Source of the DNA: Desulfarculus baarsii DSM 2075
Lineage (GTDB): Bacteria; Desulfobacterota; Desulfarculia; Desulfarculales; Desulfarculaceae
Reading direction: 5' to 3'
Assembly (NCBI RefSeq): GCF_000143965.1
Contig: NC_014365.1
Location: forward strand, 1,205,501 to 1,269,500
DNA: 64,000 nucleotides
The translations under genes were made by a program, and so were the position numbers. Below the pieces are notes generated by a model. It did no database searches. It was not told the DNA's origin and worked only from the letters and a program-made list of their open reading frames with translations. The number at the start of each line of letters is the position of its first letter. Positions within the stretch are counted from its first letter, which is position 1. Below are positions 23,943 through 32,545 of the stretch, piece by piece.

Positions 23943-24926
23943 ATGAACAGCCCAGCCCATGCCTACGCCGCCCCGCTTTTGTTGCGCGGGCCGATGATCC
24001 AATCCATCCTGGCCAGCAGCCGCCTGCGCGTGCGCAATGGCCACGCCATGGACCGCGGCGCCCGCGAGGTGATCGTCGACGCCGGCGGCGGCGTGCGCCT
24101 GCTGGGTTATCATTCGCCCCAGCCAGGCCGTTCGGCCAAGGGCCTGGTCATCTTGCTGCACGGCTGGGAAGGCTGCCAGGATTCGGTCTACATGCTGCGC
24201 ACGGGCCGCGCGCTCTACGACCAGGGCTACGACGTGTTTCGGCTAAACCTGCGTGACCACGGCGAAAGTCATCGCCTCAACCAGGGCCTGTTTCTGGGTA
24301 CGCTGATCGAGGAGTCGCACCAGGGCGTGCGGGCGGTGGCTGGCCTGGCCCAAGGCGGGCCGGTGTTTCTGGCCGGCTTTTCCATGGGCGGCAACTTCGC
24401 CCTGCGCATGAGCCTGCGCCACGGGCGGTCGCCCATCCCCGGGTTGCGCGGCGTGGCGGCCATCAGCCCCGGCGTCAACCCCGAGGTCTCGACCAGGCTC
24501 ATCGATAAAATAACGCTCATGCGCTTGTATTTTCTGAAAAAATGGAAGCGTTCGCTGCGCCTTAAGCAGGAGGCCTTTCCCCAGGTCTATGATTTCTCCG
24601 AGGTGCTGGCCTGCCGAACCGTCATGGGCATGACCGAGGCCATGCTGGCCCGATACACCGACTATCCCTCGACCAGCGCCTATTTCAGCGGTTACGCCCT
24701 GATGGGCGAGGCCCTGGGCGATCTGGCCGCGCCCACGGTCATCGTCACCGCCGCCGACGACCCGGTCATCCCGGCGGACGATTTCCGGGCCATGACCTTC
24801 AACGACCAGACCGAGCTGATCATCCACGACCACGGCGGCCATTCGGGCTTTGTCGAGGGCCTGGGCCTGGCCTCGTGGTACGAGCGCTGGTTGCCCCAAT
24901 GGTTCGCCAGCCTGGCCGGCAAATAA
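23943..24926 (+). CDS. YheT-family alpha/beta hydrolase
   Basis: A 327-residue hydrolase of the YheT/UPF0017 group. LLHGWEG gives the oxyanion region, GFSMGG contains the nucleophile Ser147, and DDPVIP and HGGHSGF supply the acid and base of the triad. The family includes esterases of uncertain substrate. There is no signal peptide. The ATG at 23943 has AAGG upstream. A strong hairpin terminator follows directly and separates it from the convergent 3-hydroxyacyl-CoA dehydrogenase gene. Confidence 0.82.
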   Translation: MNSPAHAYAAPLLLRGPMIQSILASSRLRVRNGHAMDRGAREVIVDAGGGVRLLGYHSPQPGRSAKGLVILLHGWEGCQDSVYMLRTGRALYDQGYDVFRLNLRDHGESHRLNQGLFLGTLIEESHQGVRAVAGLAQGGPVFLAGFSMGGNFALRMSLRHGRSPIPGLRGVAAISPGVNPEVSTRLIDKITLMRLYFLKKWKRSLRLKQEAFPQVYDFSEVLACRTVMGMTEAMLARYTDYPSTSAYFSGYALMGEALGDLAAPTVIVTAADDPVIPADDFRAMTFNDQTELIIHDHGGHSGFVEGLGLASWYERWLPQWFASLAGK

Positions 24927-24929
24927 AAA

Positions 24930-24953
24930 GAAGGGGCCCGTCGGGGCCCCTTC
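24930..24953. terminator. Bidirectional terminator
   Basis: A perfect 10-bp stem (GAAGGGGCCC / GGGCCCCTTC, loop GTCG) lies between convergent genes. The A-run just before it (24921-24928) gives a T-run for minus-strand transcripts; the plus-strand side lacks a clean T-run. Confidence 0.7.
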
Positions 24954-24973
24954 GGCGTTAACGCGCCTGGGCG

Positions 24974-25849
24974 CTATTTCTTTTTGCTGTAGTCGTACCA
25001 GCCCTTGCCGGTCTTCTCGCCGTATTCGCCGCGGAAGTAGCGCTCGCACAGGCTGGGCGGGGGCAGTTCGCTGGTGTCGCCGGTGCGGCGGAAGTTTTCC
25101 ATGCCCATGATGTAGGCCAGGTCGATGCCGGTCAGGTCTTGCAGGCGGAAGGGCCCCATGGGATGACCCGCGCCGTAGACGCAAGCCTTGTCGATGTCCT
25201 CATAGGAGGCCACGCCCATCTCCAACAGCCACTGGGCCTCTTTGGTGATGGCGAAGAAAATGCGGTTGAGCAGGAAGCCGTTGACCTCTTTTTTCAGGTG
25301 CACGGGCACCTTGTCCAGCTTGAGGCACAGGTCCATGGAGATCTTGGTGGTCTCGTCGGAGACGTGGGGGCCTTGGACCACCTCCACCAGCTTCATCACC
25401 AGGGCCGGGTTGAAGAAGTGCAGGTTGACGACTTTATCGGGCCGGCTGGTGGCGTCGGCAATGCGCGAGCTGACGATGGCCGAGCTGTTGCTGGCCAGGA
25501 TGGTGTGCTTGGGCGTGATGCGGTCCAGGTCGGCGAAGATGCGGCGCTTGAGATCGACGACCTCGATCACCGCCTCGATGACGTAGTCGGCGTCCTTGGC
25601 GGCGTCTTCCAGGCTGCTGGTGAAGGTGAGGTTGGCCCGGGCCTGTTTGGCCTGCTCCTCGGTGAGCTTGCCCTTGGCCACGCGGCCGGGCAAGTATTTG
25701 TCGACAAAGGCCTCGGCCTTTTGCAGGATCTCGGGCTTGACGTCGGTGCAGGTGGTTTTGTAGCCGGTGATGGCGCAGAGCGTGGCGATCTGGTGGCCCA
25801 TGTTGCCCGCGCCGACGACGCAGATGTTTTTCACGTCATCAATGGTCAT
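24974..25849 (-). CDS. 3-hydroxyacyl-CoA dehydrogenase (3-hydroxybutyryl-CoA dehydrogenase type)
   Basis: A 291-residue NAD-dependent dehydrogenase acting in beta-oxidation or butyryl-CoA metabolism. The start is the ATG at 25849, after GGAGG; the open frame upstream overlaps the next gene and is not coding. The NAD motif VVGAGNMGHQIA is at the N-terminus, LHFFNPALVMKLVEVV carries the catalytic His, and the C-terminal helical domain contains GHPMGPFRLQDLTGID. It is third in an operon after the two ADP-forming acyl-CoA ligase subunits. Confidence 0.92.
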   Translation of the reverse strand: MTIDDVKNICVVGAGNMGHQIATLCAITGYKTTCTDVKPEILQKAEAFVDKYLPGRVAKGKLTEEQAKQARANLTFTSSLEDAAKDADYVIEAVIEVVDLKRRIFADLDRITPKHTILASNSSAIVSSRIADATSRPDKVVNLHFFNPALVMKLVEVVQGPHVSDETTKISMDLCLKLDKVPVHLKKEVNGFLLNRIFFAITKEAQWLLEMGVASYEDIDKACVYGAGHPMGPFRLQDLTGIDLAYIMGMENFRRTGDTSELPPPSLCERYFRGEYGEKTGKGWYDYSKKK

Positions 25850-25883
25850 TTGTCTTTCCTCCGTTGGGCGAGTGTCCGGCCAC

Positions 25884-27377
25884 CTAGTTGGCGGCCGCCA
25901 TGGTTTCGGTTTCAGCGGCGATGCTGGCCGCGATTTTCTTGCGCATCCGCTCCCGGCGCACCAAGGCGGCCATGGCCCTGGCCGCCCGCTCCGGGCTGGA
26001 AATGATGGGCAGGCCCATGCGCCGCACCATCTGGACAAAGGCTTCGTCCTGGATGCGGAACGAGAAGCCCACGAAGGGCTTGCCGCTTTGCCGCACGGCC
26101 TCGACGATGGCCTGGCTCTGCTCGACGAACGAGTTTTCCACCTCGCGCTGGGCCTCTTCCGGGCTCAGGCCGGCGTTGACCTGCTGGCTGATCATGCGGC
26201 CCTTGGCAAAGAGAAAATACATCAGCAGGGCGTCGGTGTTTTCGTCGGCCAGCAGGATCTCGGGGATATACTTCAGATAGTCCATGGGGCTGCGGCTGAA
26301 GGTCAAGTCAACGGGATTGTTGACGTTTCCCGTGACTGGTATGTACGGCGCCAAGGCCTGGACCGTCGTGGGAGCCAGATCGGGCAGCTTCAGGCCGACG
26401 CGGCCACAGGTGTCGGCGCAGACCGCGCCCGGCCCGCCCGAGTGGGTCTGGATCACCACCCGGTCGCCCCGGGGCGGCGGGCACTGGCCCAGCACCGCGC
26501 AAAAATCAAAAAGCTCCTCGATGGACTGGGCCCGCACCACCCCGCATTGGCGGAAAACGCCGTCGTAAAGGGCGTCGGGGCCGGCCAACGAGCCGGTATG
26601 GCTCAGGCCGGCCTTGCCGCCGGTCTCGGTGCCGCCCACGTAGTAGGCCACCACCGGCTTTTTCTGGCTGACCCGGCGGCAGACCTCCACGAAGCGCCGC
26701 CCCCGGCTCAGGGCCTCGACGTACATGGCCACGACCTTGGTGTTGGGATCGTCGCCCAGGTGCTCCAGGCAGTCGACCAAATCCACGTTGGCCGAATTGC
26801 CCACGCTGAAACAGGTGCTGAAGCCCAGGCCCAGCGGCTCTAGATAGTCGAACATCTGGGTGACGAAGCTGCCGCTCTGCGAGGCCATGCCCACGAAGCC
26901 GGGACGGCCGTTGTAGCTGTGGAACATGGTGCTGAGCTTGTGGTGGGTGTTGACCACGCCCAGGCAGTTGGGCCCCACGAAACGGATGCCCCATTTCTCG
27001 GCCGTGTCCACCAACTGGCGCTCCAGCGCCGCGCCCTCGGGGCCGACCTCGCGAAAGCCGCCCGAGCAGATCACGGCCTGACGCACGCCCTTTTGGCCGC
27101 ACTGCTCCAAGGTCTCGGCCACCAGCTTGGTGGGCAGGACGATGACGGCCAGGTCGGGCGCCTCGGGCAGATCGAGCACGCTACGATAGGCCTTGTGGCC
27201 CAGGACAACGCTTTCGCTGCGGTGCACCGGGTAGATCGGCCCCTCGAAGCCCATCACCAGCAGGGAGTTGAGCATGTTGGTGCCCATGCTGACAAAGTTG
27301 TTGGACGCGCCGAAAAAGGCCACGCCGCGCGGGTTGACCAGGCGATGGATTTGGCTTTGCGCCGCTTGATCGCTCAT
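25884..27377 (-). CDS. ADP-forming acyl-CoA ligase, alpha (CoA-binding) subunit
   Basis: A 497-residue protein. An N-terminal CoA-binding domain (RGVAFFGASNN, about 16-26) is followed by succinyl-CoA-synthetase-like domains. AGLSHTGSLAG contains the His expected to be phosphorylated during catalysis. With the beta subunit encoded just upstream it would convert acyl-CoA, ADP and phosphate to acid, CoA and ATP, or run in reverse to activate acids cheaply. Here alpha and beta are separate genes, as in archaeal Acd enzymes, rather than fused. Its start is 4 bp after the beta stop. Confidence 0.85.
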   Translation of the reverse strand: MSDQAAQSQIHRLVNPRGVAFFGASNNFVSMGTNMLNSLLVMGFEGPIYPVHRSESVVLGHKAYRSVLDLPEAPDLAVIVLPTKLVAETLEQCGQKGVRQAVICSGGFREVGPEGAALERQLVDTAEKWGIRFVGPNCLGVVNTHHKLSTMFHSYNGRPGFVGMASQSGSFVTQMFDYLEPLGLGFSTCFSVGNSANVDLVDCLEHLGDDPNTKVVAMYVEALSRGRRFVEVCRRVSQKKPVVAYYVGGTETGGKAGLSHTGSLAGPDALYDGVFRQCGVVRAQSIEELFDFCAVLGQCPPPRGDRVVIQTHSGGPGAVCADTCGRVGLKLPDLAPTTVQALAPYIPVTGNVNNPVDLTFSRSPMDYLKYIPEILLADENTDALLMYFLFAKGRMISQQVNAGLSPEEAQREVENSFVEQSQAIVEAVRQSGKPFVGFSFRIQDEAFVQMVRRMGLPIISSPERAARAMAALVRRERMRKKIAASIAAETETMAAAN

Positions 27378-27380
27378 GAT

Positions 27381-28067
27381 TCAGGCCCTCCCCAGCACCA
27401 CCAGGGCGTCGACGGCCGCCAGGCGGCCATTGGCGTCGATGATCAACGGGTTGACGTCGATTTCGCTGACGGCGGGCAGATCCAGGCCGATGCGGCCCAG
27501 GCCGACCAACGCCGCGCAAAGGGCGTCCATGTCGGCCGGGGCCTGGCCGCGAAAAGCGCCCAGCATGGCCTTGCCGCGCAGTTGGTCGCACATGTCGCGG
27601 GCCTCGATGGCGTCGATGGGCGCGGCGCGAAAGGCCGTGTCGGCCAGGATCTCGGTGAGCACGCCGCCCAGGCCCAGCATCACGCAGGGGCCGAACTGGG
27701 CGTCGCGCTTGAGGCCCATGACCAGTTCGCGCGCGCCCGAAACCATCTCCTGCACCAGCACGCCGTCCAGGTCGGGCTCCAGGGCCATCAGTTCAGCGAA
27801 GGCGCGGGCGATGTCGGCGGGCTGGCGCAGGCCAAGGCGCACCGCGCCACGCTCGGTCTTGTGCAAGAGTTTGGCCGAACAGGCCTTCAGGGCCACCGGC
27901 CCGCCCAGGACCTGGGCGGCGGCGATGGCCTCGTCGGCCGATCCGGCCAGGATCTCGCGGGTGACGGGAACGCCGTAGGCGGCCAAGACCTTCTTTGAAT
28001 CATACTCGGATAATGCGGCCTGTCCTGAATCCGAAGCTGATTTAATCAACAGTTCGACTTCTTTCAC
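27381..28067 (-). CDS. ADP-forming acyl-CoA ligase, beta (ATP-grasp) subunit
   Basis: I place the start at the GTG at 28067 after GGGAG, giving 228 residues; a longer frame exists but lacks a ribosome binding site. The protein is an ATP-grasp domain: GPVALKACSAKLLHKTERGAV binds nucleotide, and VSEIDVNPLIID is the metal/ATP site near the C-terminus. It is the first gene of the operon with the alpha subunit and 3-hydroxyacyl-CoA dehydrogenase. A near-consensus promoter with an overlapping dyad lies 50-75 bp upstream. Confidence 0.85.
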   Translation of the reverse strand: MKEVELLIKSASDSGQAALSEYDSKKVLAAYGVPVTREILAGSADEAIAAAQVLGGPVALKACSAKLLHKTERGAVRLGLRQPADIARAFAELMALEPDLDGVLVQEMVSGARELVMGLKRDAQFGPCVMLGLGGVLTEILADTAFRAAPIDAIEARDMCDQLRGKAMLGAFRGQAPADMDALCAALVGLGRIGLDLPAVSEIDVNPLIIDANGRLAAVDALVVLGRA

Positions 28068-28113
28068 TGCGTCCGCTCCCACGCCATTACACTTTGGCTG
28101 TATTTTTACTGGC

Positions 28114-28144
28114 GATATTATAGAATCTCTATGCGAATATCCAA
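28114..28144 (-). promoter_or_regulatory. Promoter with overlapping operator-like dyad for the acyl-CoA ligase operon
   Basis: On the minus strand TTGGAT (28144-28139) and a perfect TATAAT (28122-28117) are 16 bp apart. A nested dyad spans both: outer arms GATATT (28114-28119) and AATATC (28136-28141), inner arms ATAGA and TCTAT around ATC (28120-28132). This is the classical placement for a repressor site. Confidence 0.55.
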
Positions 28145-28145
28145 C

Positions 28146-28245
28146 CAAAAATCGGCGGTTCGGTCAAGAGGCCAGACGACGGGCGGCGATATTTGACGGC
28201 CGCCGGTCGTGATGGCGAGGGATGGGGTCGTTTGGCCGATTTTTG
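28146..28245. repeat. Nested inverted repeats in the divergent 28.1-28.4 kb gap
   Basis: Outer arms CAAAAATCGGC (28146-28156) and GCCGATTTTTG (28235-28245) are perfect over 11 bp. Inside, ACGACGGGCGGC (28176-28187) and GCCGCCGGTCGT (28199-28210) match at 11 of 12 positions. It could be a structured RNA, a protein-binding region or a small palindromic element. The remaining 28246-28372 shows no other gene or clear signal. Confidence 0.6.
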
Positions 28246-28372
28246 TAGCCACGGCCTGGTAGAAGGGCCGATCGCCGACCGGGCGAGCGTGATTTCCGGC
28301 GTGGCCGGCATGACTATATGTTATCGTAGTGCTTTCTTGGGTCGACGCATGATTTTTCAGCGGGAGAAGAAC

Positions 28373-29167
28373 GTGGACAGCGGAAGAATGCGGGGCAAGG
28401 CAGGGGTGATTACCGGCGCGGCCAGCGGCATCGGCCGGGCGGCGGCGGTGCTTTTTGCCCAAAACGGGGCCAAGCTGGCCCTGGCCGACATGAACCAGGC
28501 CGAGCTGGAGCAAACCACGCGGCTGGTCGAGGAGGCCGGCGGCGAAGTGTTTTGCCAGGTGGTGGACGTGGCCGAGGAAGAGCAGGTGCGAGCCCTGATC
28601 GACGAGGCGGCCAAGCGTTTCGGCCAGCTGGATTTCATCTGCAATAACGCCGGGATCACCGGCAAGATGGCCACCCTGGAGACCGAAGACCCGGCCGACT
28701 GGCTGCGCGTCTACGCGGTCAACGTGCTGGGGGCGATGTTTGGCTGCAAGCACGCCGCGCCGCACCTGATCGCCCGGGGCGGCGGGGCCATCGTCAACAC
28801 CTCGTCGGTGGCCGGCGTGCGGGCCGGGGCTGGCGGCAACGCCTACAGCGCCAGCAAGGCCGCCCTGATCAACTTTACGCGCACCGCCGCCTGCGATCTG
28901 GGCCAGTTCAACGTGCGGGTCAACGCCGTCTGCCCGGGCCTGATCGAAACCGGCATGACCAAGCCCGTCTTCGACTACGCCCGCCAGGCCGGCAAGGAGG
29001 CCAAACTGGGCAGCCGCTGCGAGTTGCGGCGCTATGGCCGGCCCGAGGAAATCGCCACGGCCATGCTCTTTTTGGCCAGCGACGAATCCAGCTACATCAC
29101 CGGCCAGGCCCTGCCCGTCGACGGCGGCAACACCTGCTCGCTCAACCTGCCGGGCATGAAATATTAG
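28373..29167 (+). CDS. SDR-family oxidoreductase
   Basis: A 264-residue short-chain dehydrogenase. I choose the GTG at 28373, six bases after GGGAG; an ATG at 28349 is possible. TGAASGIGRA is the NAD(P)-binding TGxxxGxG motif, CNNAGI is the NNAG motif, and the catalytic Ser plus YSASK (Tyr and Lys) are present. The C-terminus ends LPVDGGNTCSLNLPG. It starts a plus-strand operon with enoyl-CoA hydratase, MaoC and CaiB genes, so a hydroxyacyl-CoA or related substrate is likely. Confidence 0.88.
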   Translation: MDSGRMRGKAGVITGAASGIGRAAAVLFAQNGAKLALADMNQAELEQTTRLVEEAGGEVFCQVVDVAEEEQVRALIDEAAKRFGQLDFICNNAGITGKMATLETEDPADWLRVYAVNVLGAMFGCKHAAPHLIARGGGAIVNTSSVAGVRAGAGGNAYSASKAALINFTRTAACDLGQFNVRVNAVCPGLIETGMTKPVFDYARQAGKEAKLGSRCELRRYGRPEEIATAMLFLASDESSYITGQALPVDGGNTCSLNLPGMKY

Positions 29168-29187
29168 TCATAAGGAGAGGTTGAACC

Positions 29188-29970
29188 ATGGCCTACGAAT
29201 TTGAAAAAATCAAAGCGACCCAGGACGGCGCGGTGCTGGTGGCCACCATCGACAGCCCGCCGGCCAACGCCCTGGGCCAGGGCGTGCTGCGCGACCTGAG
29301 CGCCCTGCTGGACCAGGCCCAGGCCGACGAGGCCGTGCGGGTGATCGTACTCTGCGGCCAGGGGCCCAAGCTCTTTTCGGCCGGGGCCGACATCAGCGAG
29401 TTCGCCGGGCTGCAAGCGGGCGTCGTGCCCAAATACAACGGCAATGAGATATTTTCGCGCATCGAGACATTTCCCAAGGTGGTCATCGCCGCCATGCAGG
29501 GCGCGGCCTTTGGCGGCGGCCTGGAGCTGTGCCTGTGCTGCCACCTGCGCGTGATGAGCGAAAAGGCCATCTGCGGCCTGCCCGAGGTCAAGCTGGGCTT
29601 CATGCCCGGCTGGGGCGGCACCCAGCGCCTGCCCCGGCTCATCGGCAAGACCAAGGCCATGGAGCTGATCCTCACCGGCGACTTCATCAGCGCCAACCAG
29701 GCCCTGGCCCTGGGTCTGGTGTGCGCCCTGGCCCCGGCCGAGGAGACCGTGGCCCACGCGGTCAAGCTGGCCCAAAAGCTGGCCGCCGGCGCGCCCCTGG
29801 CCCAGCGCGAGATCATCAAGGCCATCCACAACGGCTTGCAAACCACCGTGGCCGACGGCGTGAAAAACGTCGAGGGCGCCGGCGTGGCCACTCTTTTGGG
29901 CAGCCAGGACTTCAAGGAAGGGGCCAAGGCGTTTTTGGAAAAACGCAAGGCCCAGTTCGTGGGCCGCTAG
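29188..29970 (+). CDS. Enoyl-CoA hydratase/isomerase
   Basis: A 260-residue crotonase. SAGADISEFA and AAFGGGLELCLCCHLRV form the CoA and oxyanion sites, and LPEVKLGFMPGWGGTQRLPR carries the catalytic Glu of hydratases. It would hydrate trans-2-enoyl-CoA to 3-hydroxyacyl-CoA, feeding the 3-hydroxyacyl-CoA dehydrogenase encoded in the divergent operon. AAGGAGAGG precedes the ATG, 20 bp after the SDR stop. Confidence 0.92.
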   Translation: MAYEFEKIKATQDGAVLVATIDSPPANALGQGVLRDLSALLDQAQADEAVRVIVLCGQGPKLFSAGADISEFAGLQAGVVPKYNGNEIFSRIETFPKVVIAAMQGAAFGGGLELCLCCHLRVMSEKAICGLPEVKLGFMPGWGGTQRLPRLIGKTKAMELILTGDFISANQALALGLVCALAPAEETVAHAVKLAQKLAAGAPLAQREIIKAIHNGLQTTVADGVKNVEGAGVATLLGSQDFKEGAKAFLEKRKAQFVGR

Positions 29971-29988
29971 GGTCCGAGGGAGAACGCC

Positions 29989-30456
29989 ATGTCCGTGCAA
30001 GCGGCGCTGAAGGCCCAGCAGGCCAAACTGGGCCAGGTGACCCACGTGGGCCCCTGGCTGGAGATCACCCAAGAGCGCATCGACAAGTTCGCCGAGGCCA
30101 CCGGCGATTATCAATGGATTCACGTCGACCCGGAGCGGGCCCGGCGCGAATCGCCCATGGGCGCCACCATCGCCCACGGTTTTCTGACCCTGTCGCTGAT
30201 CCCCTTTCTCACCGGCCTGGGCGAGGGCCGCGCCGCCGACTGCGAGGGCATGAAAATGGCCCTCAACTACGGCCTCAACCGCGTGCGCTTTGTCAGCCCC
30301 GTGCCGGTGGGCTCGCGCCTGCGGGCGACGACCAAATTGATCGGCGTCGAGGAGGTGGCCGGCGGCTTGCAGATCACCAACGAAGTGACCATCGAGATCG
30401 ACGGCGGCAAAAAACCGGCCTGCGTGGCCGAGAGCCTGTCGCGGATCTATTTCTGA
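29989..30456 (+). CDS. MaoC-family hydratase
   Basis: A 155-residue hot-dog-fold hydratase. TGDYQWIHVDPERA followed by IAHGFLTLSL is the MaoC signature; the Asp and the His in these segments are the expected catalytic pair. Such enzymes are usually (R)-specific enoyl-CoA hydratases. Its presence beside a crotonase suggests handling of both 3-hydroxyacyl-CoA stereoisomers or a distinct substrate. GGGAG precedes the ATG, 18 bp after the enoyl-CoA hydratase. Confidence 0.88.
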   Translation: MSVQAALKAQQAKLGQVTHVGPWLEITQERIDKFAEATGDYQWIHVDPERARRESPMGATIAHGFLTLSLIPFLTGLGEGRAADCEGMKMALNYGLNRVRFVSPVPVGSRLRATTKLIGVEEVAGGLQITNEVTIEIDGGKKPACVAESLSRIYF

Positions 30457-30557
30457 TTGTCAGGCGATGAAACGACGCCCGTCCGGCGGCCCGAAGCGCG
30501 GGCCGTCGGGCGGCGCATGGTGGGTTCCAAGGCTTTTCGATAGCGGGGGAGACGATC

Positions 30558-31742
30558 ATGGGCGGACCACTGGACGGACTGCGGATTCTCGATTTCAGTT
30601 CGTTGTTGCCGGGGCCCTACGCCTCGATGTTTCTGGCCGACATGGGGGCTGGCGTGCTGCGGGTGGTCTCCAAGACGCGGCCCGACATGGCCGACATGGT
30701 GCCGCCGCTGCTGCCGGGGAGCAACATCTCGGCCTCGGCGGCCTTTCTGGGCCGGGGCAAGCGGGCCATCAGCCTGAACCTGAAGCATCCACGGGCGTTG
30801 GCGGTGGTCCAGCGCCTGATCGAGCGTTACGACATAATTTTGGAGCAGTTCCGGCCTGGGGTGATGGACAAGCTGGGCCTGGGCTACCAGGCGCTCTGCC
30901 GCTTGCAGCCGCGCCTGATCTATTGCTCGTTGACCGGCTATGGCCAGACCGGGCCGTTGAAAGACCGGGCCGGCCACGACGTCAACTATCTGGCCCGCTC
31001 GGGGCTGTTGTCCTACTCGGGCCGGCGCGACGGCGGCCCCACGCTGATGGGCATGCAGATCGCCGACGTGGCCGCCGGCTCGATGAACGCGGTGGTGGGC
31101 ATCCTGGCGGCGGTGATCGCCCGGCAGGCAAGCGGCCAAGGCCAGCACGTGGACGTCTCGATGACCGACGGGGCCATGGCCTTCAACGCCATGGCCGCGG
31201 CCGGGGCCCTGGCCGCCGACGCCGAGCCCGGCCGCGAGGGCACGATGCTAAACGGCGGCTCGCTCTACGATATCTATGAAACCAGCGACGGTGGGCACCT
31301 CAGCGTGGGTTCGCTGGAGCCCAAGTTTTTCGAGGCCCTGTGCCTGGCCATCGACCGGCCCGATTGCGTGGCCGGCTGGGTGGCGCCGCCCGATCTGCCC
31401 CGGGTCAAGGAGCAAATCCGCCAAATCTTCAAGGGCAAGACCATGGCCCAATGGGTGGAGATTTTTGAAAAAGTCGACGCCTGCGTGGAGCCGGTGCTGG
31501 GCCTGCGCGAGGCCTTTGACCAGCCCCTGGCCCAGGCCCGGCAGTGGGTGGTGGAGGTTCCGGCCCCCGATGGCCGCACGCTGCGCCAGCCCGGCCCGCC
31601 GATAAAATTCTCGGCCACGCCGGCGCGGCCCGGCCAGGCCTGGCTGGGCGGCCCGACGGACAACGCCGCCGTGTTGGCCCAGGCCGGCTTCGCGCCCGAG
31701 GAGATCGCCGAGTTGAGCGCCGAGCCGGGCCTGTTCGAGTAA
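30558..31742 (+). CDS. CaiB/BaiF family CoA-transferase
   Basis: A 394-residue class III CoA-transferase. The N-terminus GPLDGLRILDFSSLLPGPYA is typical, and GHDVNYLARSG contains the Asp that forms the acyl-CoA mixed anhydride. It moves CoA between an acyl-CoA and a free acid, so it may activate the operon's substrate. GGGGGAG precedes the ATG; it follows MaoC by about 100 bp on the same strand and ends the operon before lolA. The substrate is unknown. Confidence 0.87.
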   Translation: MGGPLDGLRILDFSSLLPGPYASMFLADMGAGVLRVVSKTRPDMADMVPPLLPGSNISASAAFLGRGKRAISLNLKHPRALAVVQRLIERYDIILEQFRPGVMDKLGLGYQALCRLQPRLIYCSLTGYGQTGPLKDRAGHDVNYLARSGLLSYSGRRDGGPTLMGMQIADVAAGSMNAVVGILAAVIARQASGQGQHVDVSMTDGAMAFNAMAAAGALAADAEPGREGTMLNGGSLYDIYETSDGGHLSVGSLEPKFFEALCLAIDRPDCVAGWVAPPDLPRVKEQIRQIFKGKTMAQWVEIFEKVDACVEPVLGLREAFDQPLAQARQWVVEVPAPDGRTLRQPGPPIKFSATPARPGQAWLGGPTDNAAVLAQAGFAPEEIAELSAEPGLFE

Positions 31743-31836
31743 GAAGGCCGGGCCGCGCAAACAAGCCCCGCGCCCCTGGCCAAAACGGGCCGGCCGTGGC
31801 ATAGTTTGGGCGTACCTCAAATTAGGATCAGCGCCC

Positions 31837-32541
31837 ATGAAAAAGCTCATTATCGCCTTCGTGGCCCTGGCGGCGCTATGCTGCCCGTCGGCCTGGGCCG
31901 CCGATGATCAGGCCATCCAACAGCGCCTGAGCCAGCGTTATGGCCAGGTGAATGGACTGGCGGCCGACTTCACGCGTGAAAGCCAATACGTGGCCGCCGC
32001 CGGCCAGGCCGCGCGCAAGGTGCGCAGCGTCGGCCAACTGGTCTGGGTGCGACCGCTGAATCTGCGCCTGACCGAGAGCGTGCCCAAGCCCCAGGAGGTC
32101 GTCTCCGACGGCCGGACGATGTGGCTGATCCAGCCCGATCGCCAGCGGGTGACCATTTACGAGGTCGGCGACAACACCCAGGCCCTGCGCGGCCTGCTGG
32201 CGGCGCTGAGCGGGCTTTCGGCCCTGGACGACTCGTTCAAGGTGGTCGAGGCCACCGCCGAGGAACAGGGCCCGGCGGGCTCGCTGACGGTGGCCATGGA
32301 GCCCAAGGAGCCCCGGGCCGACATGGGCCGGCTGGTGGTTTGGTTCGCCGAGGGCAATCTGGACCTGCTGGGCCTGCGCATTGTCAGCATGGTGGGCAAC
32401 ATCAACCAATACGGCTTCAGCAACCAGCGCTACAATCCCGACACGTCGGCGGGGCACTTCGCCTATCAGCCGCCCGAGGGTTGGCGGGTCTTCGACCAGC
32501 GGCCGGTGCAACGGCGCATGGAAAAGGGCCGTAGCGAATAG
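31837..32541 (+). CDS. lolA: Outer-membrane lipoprotein carrier protein LolA
   Basis: A 234-residue periplasmic chaperone that ferries lipoproteins from LolCDE to the outer membrane. A clear signal peptide ends near residue 21 (CCPSAWA before ADDQ). The mature part shows LolA features: NGLAADFTRESQYV, then GQLVWVRPLNLRL, and WLIQPDRQRVTIYE. The length and the C-terminal strand rich in aromatics fit. It ends 5 bp from the convergent E2-like gene. Confidence 0.85.
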   Translation: MKKLIIAFVALAALCCPSAWAADDQAIQQRLSQRYGQVNGLAADFTRESQYVAAAGQAARKVRSVGQLVWVRPLNLRLTESVPKPQEVVSDGRTMWLIQPDRQRVTIYEVGDNTQALRGLLAALSGLSALDDSFKVVEATAEEQGPAGSLTVAMEPKEPRADMGRLVVWFAEGNLDLLGLRIVSMVGNINQYGFSNQRYNPDTSAGHFAYQPPEGWRVFDQRPVQRRMEKGRSE

Positions 32542-32545
32542 ACCT

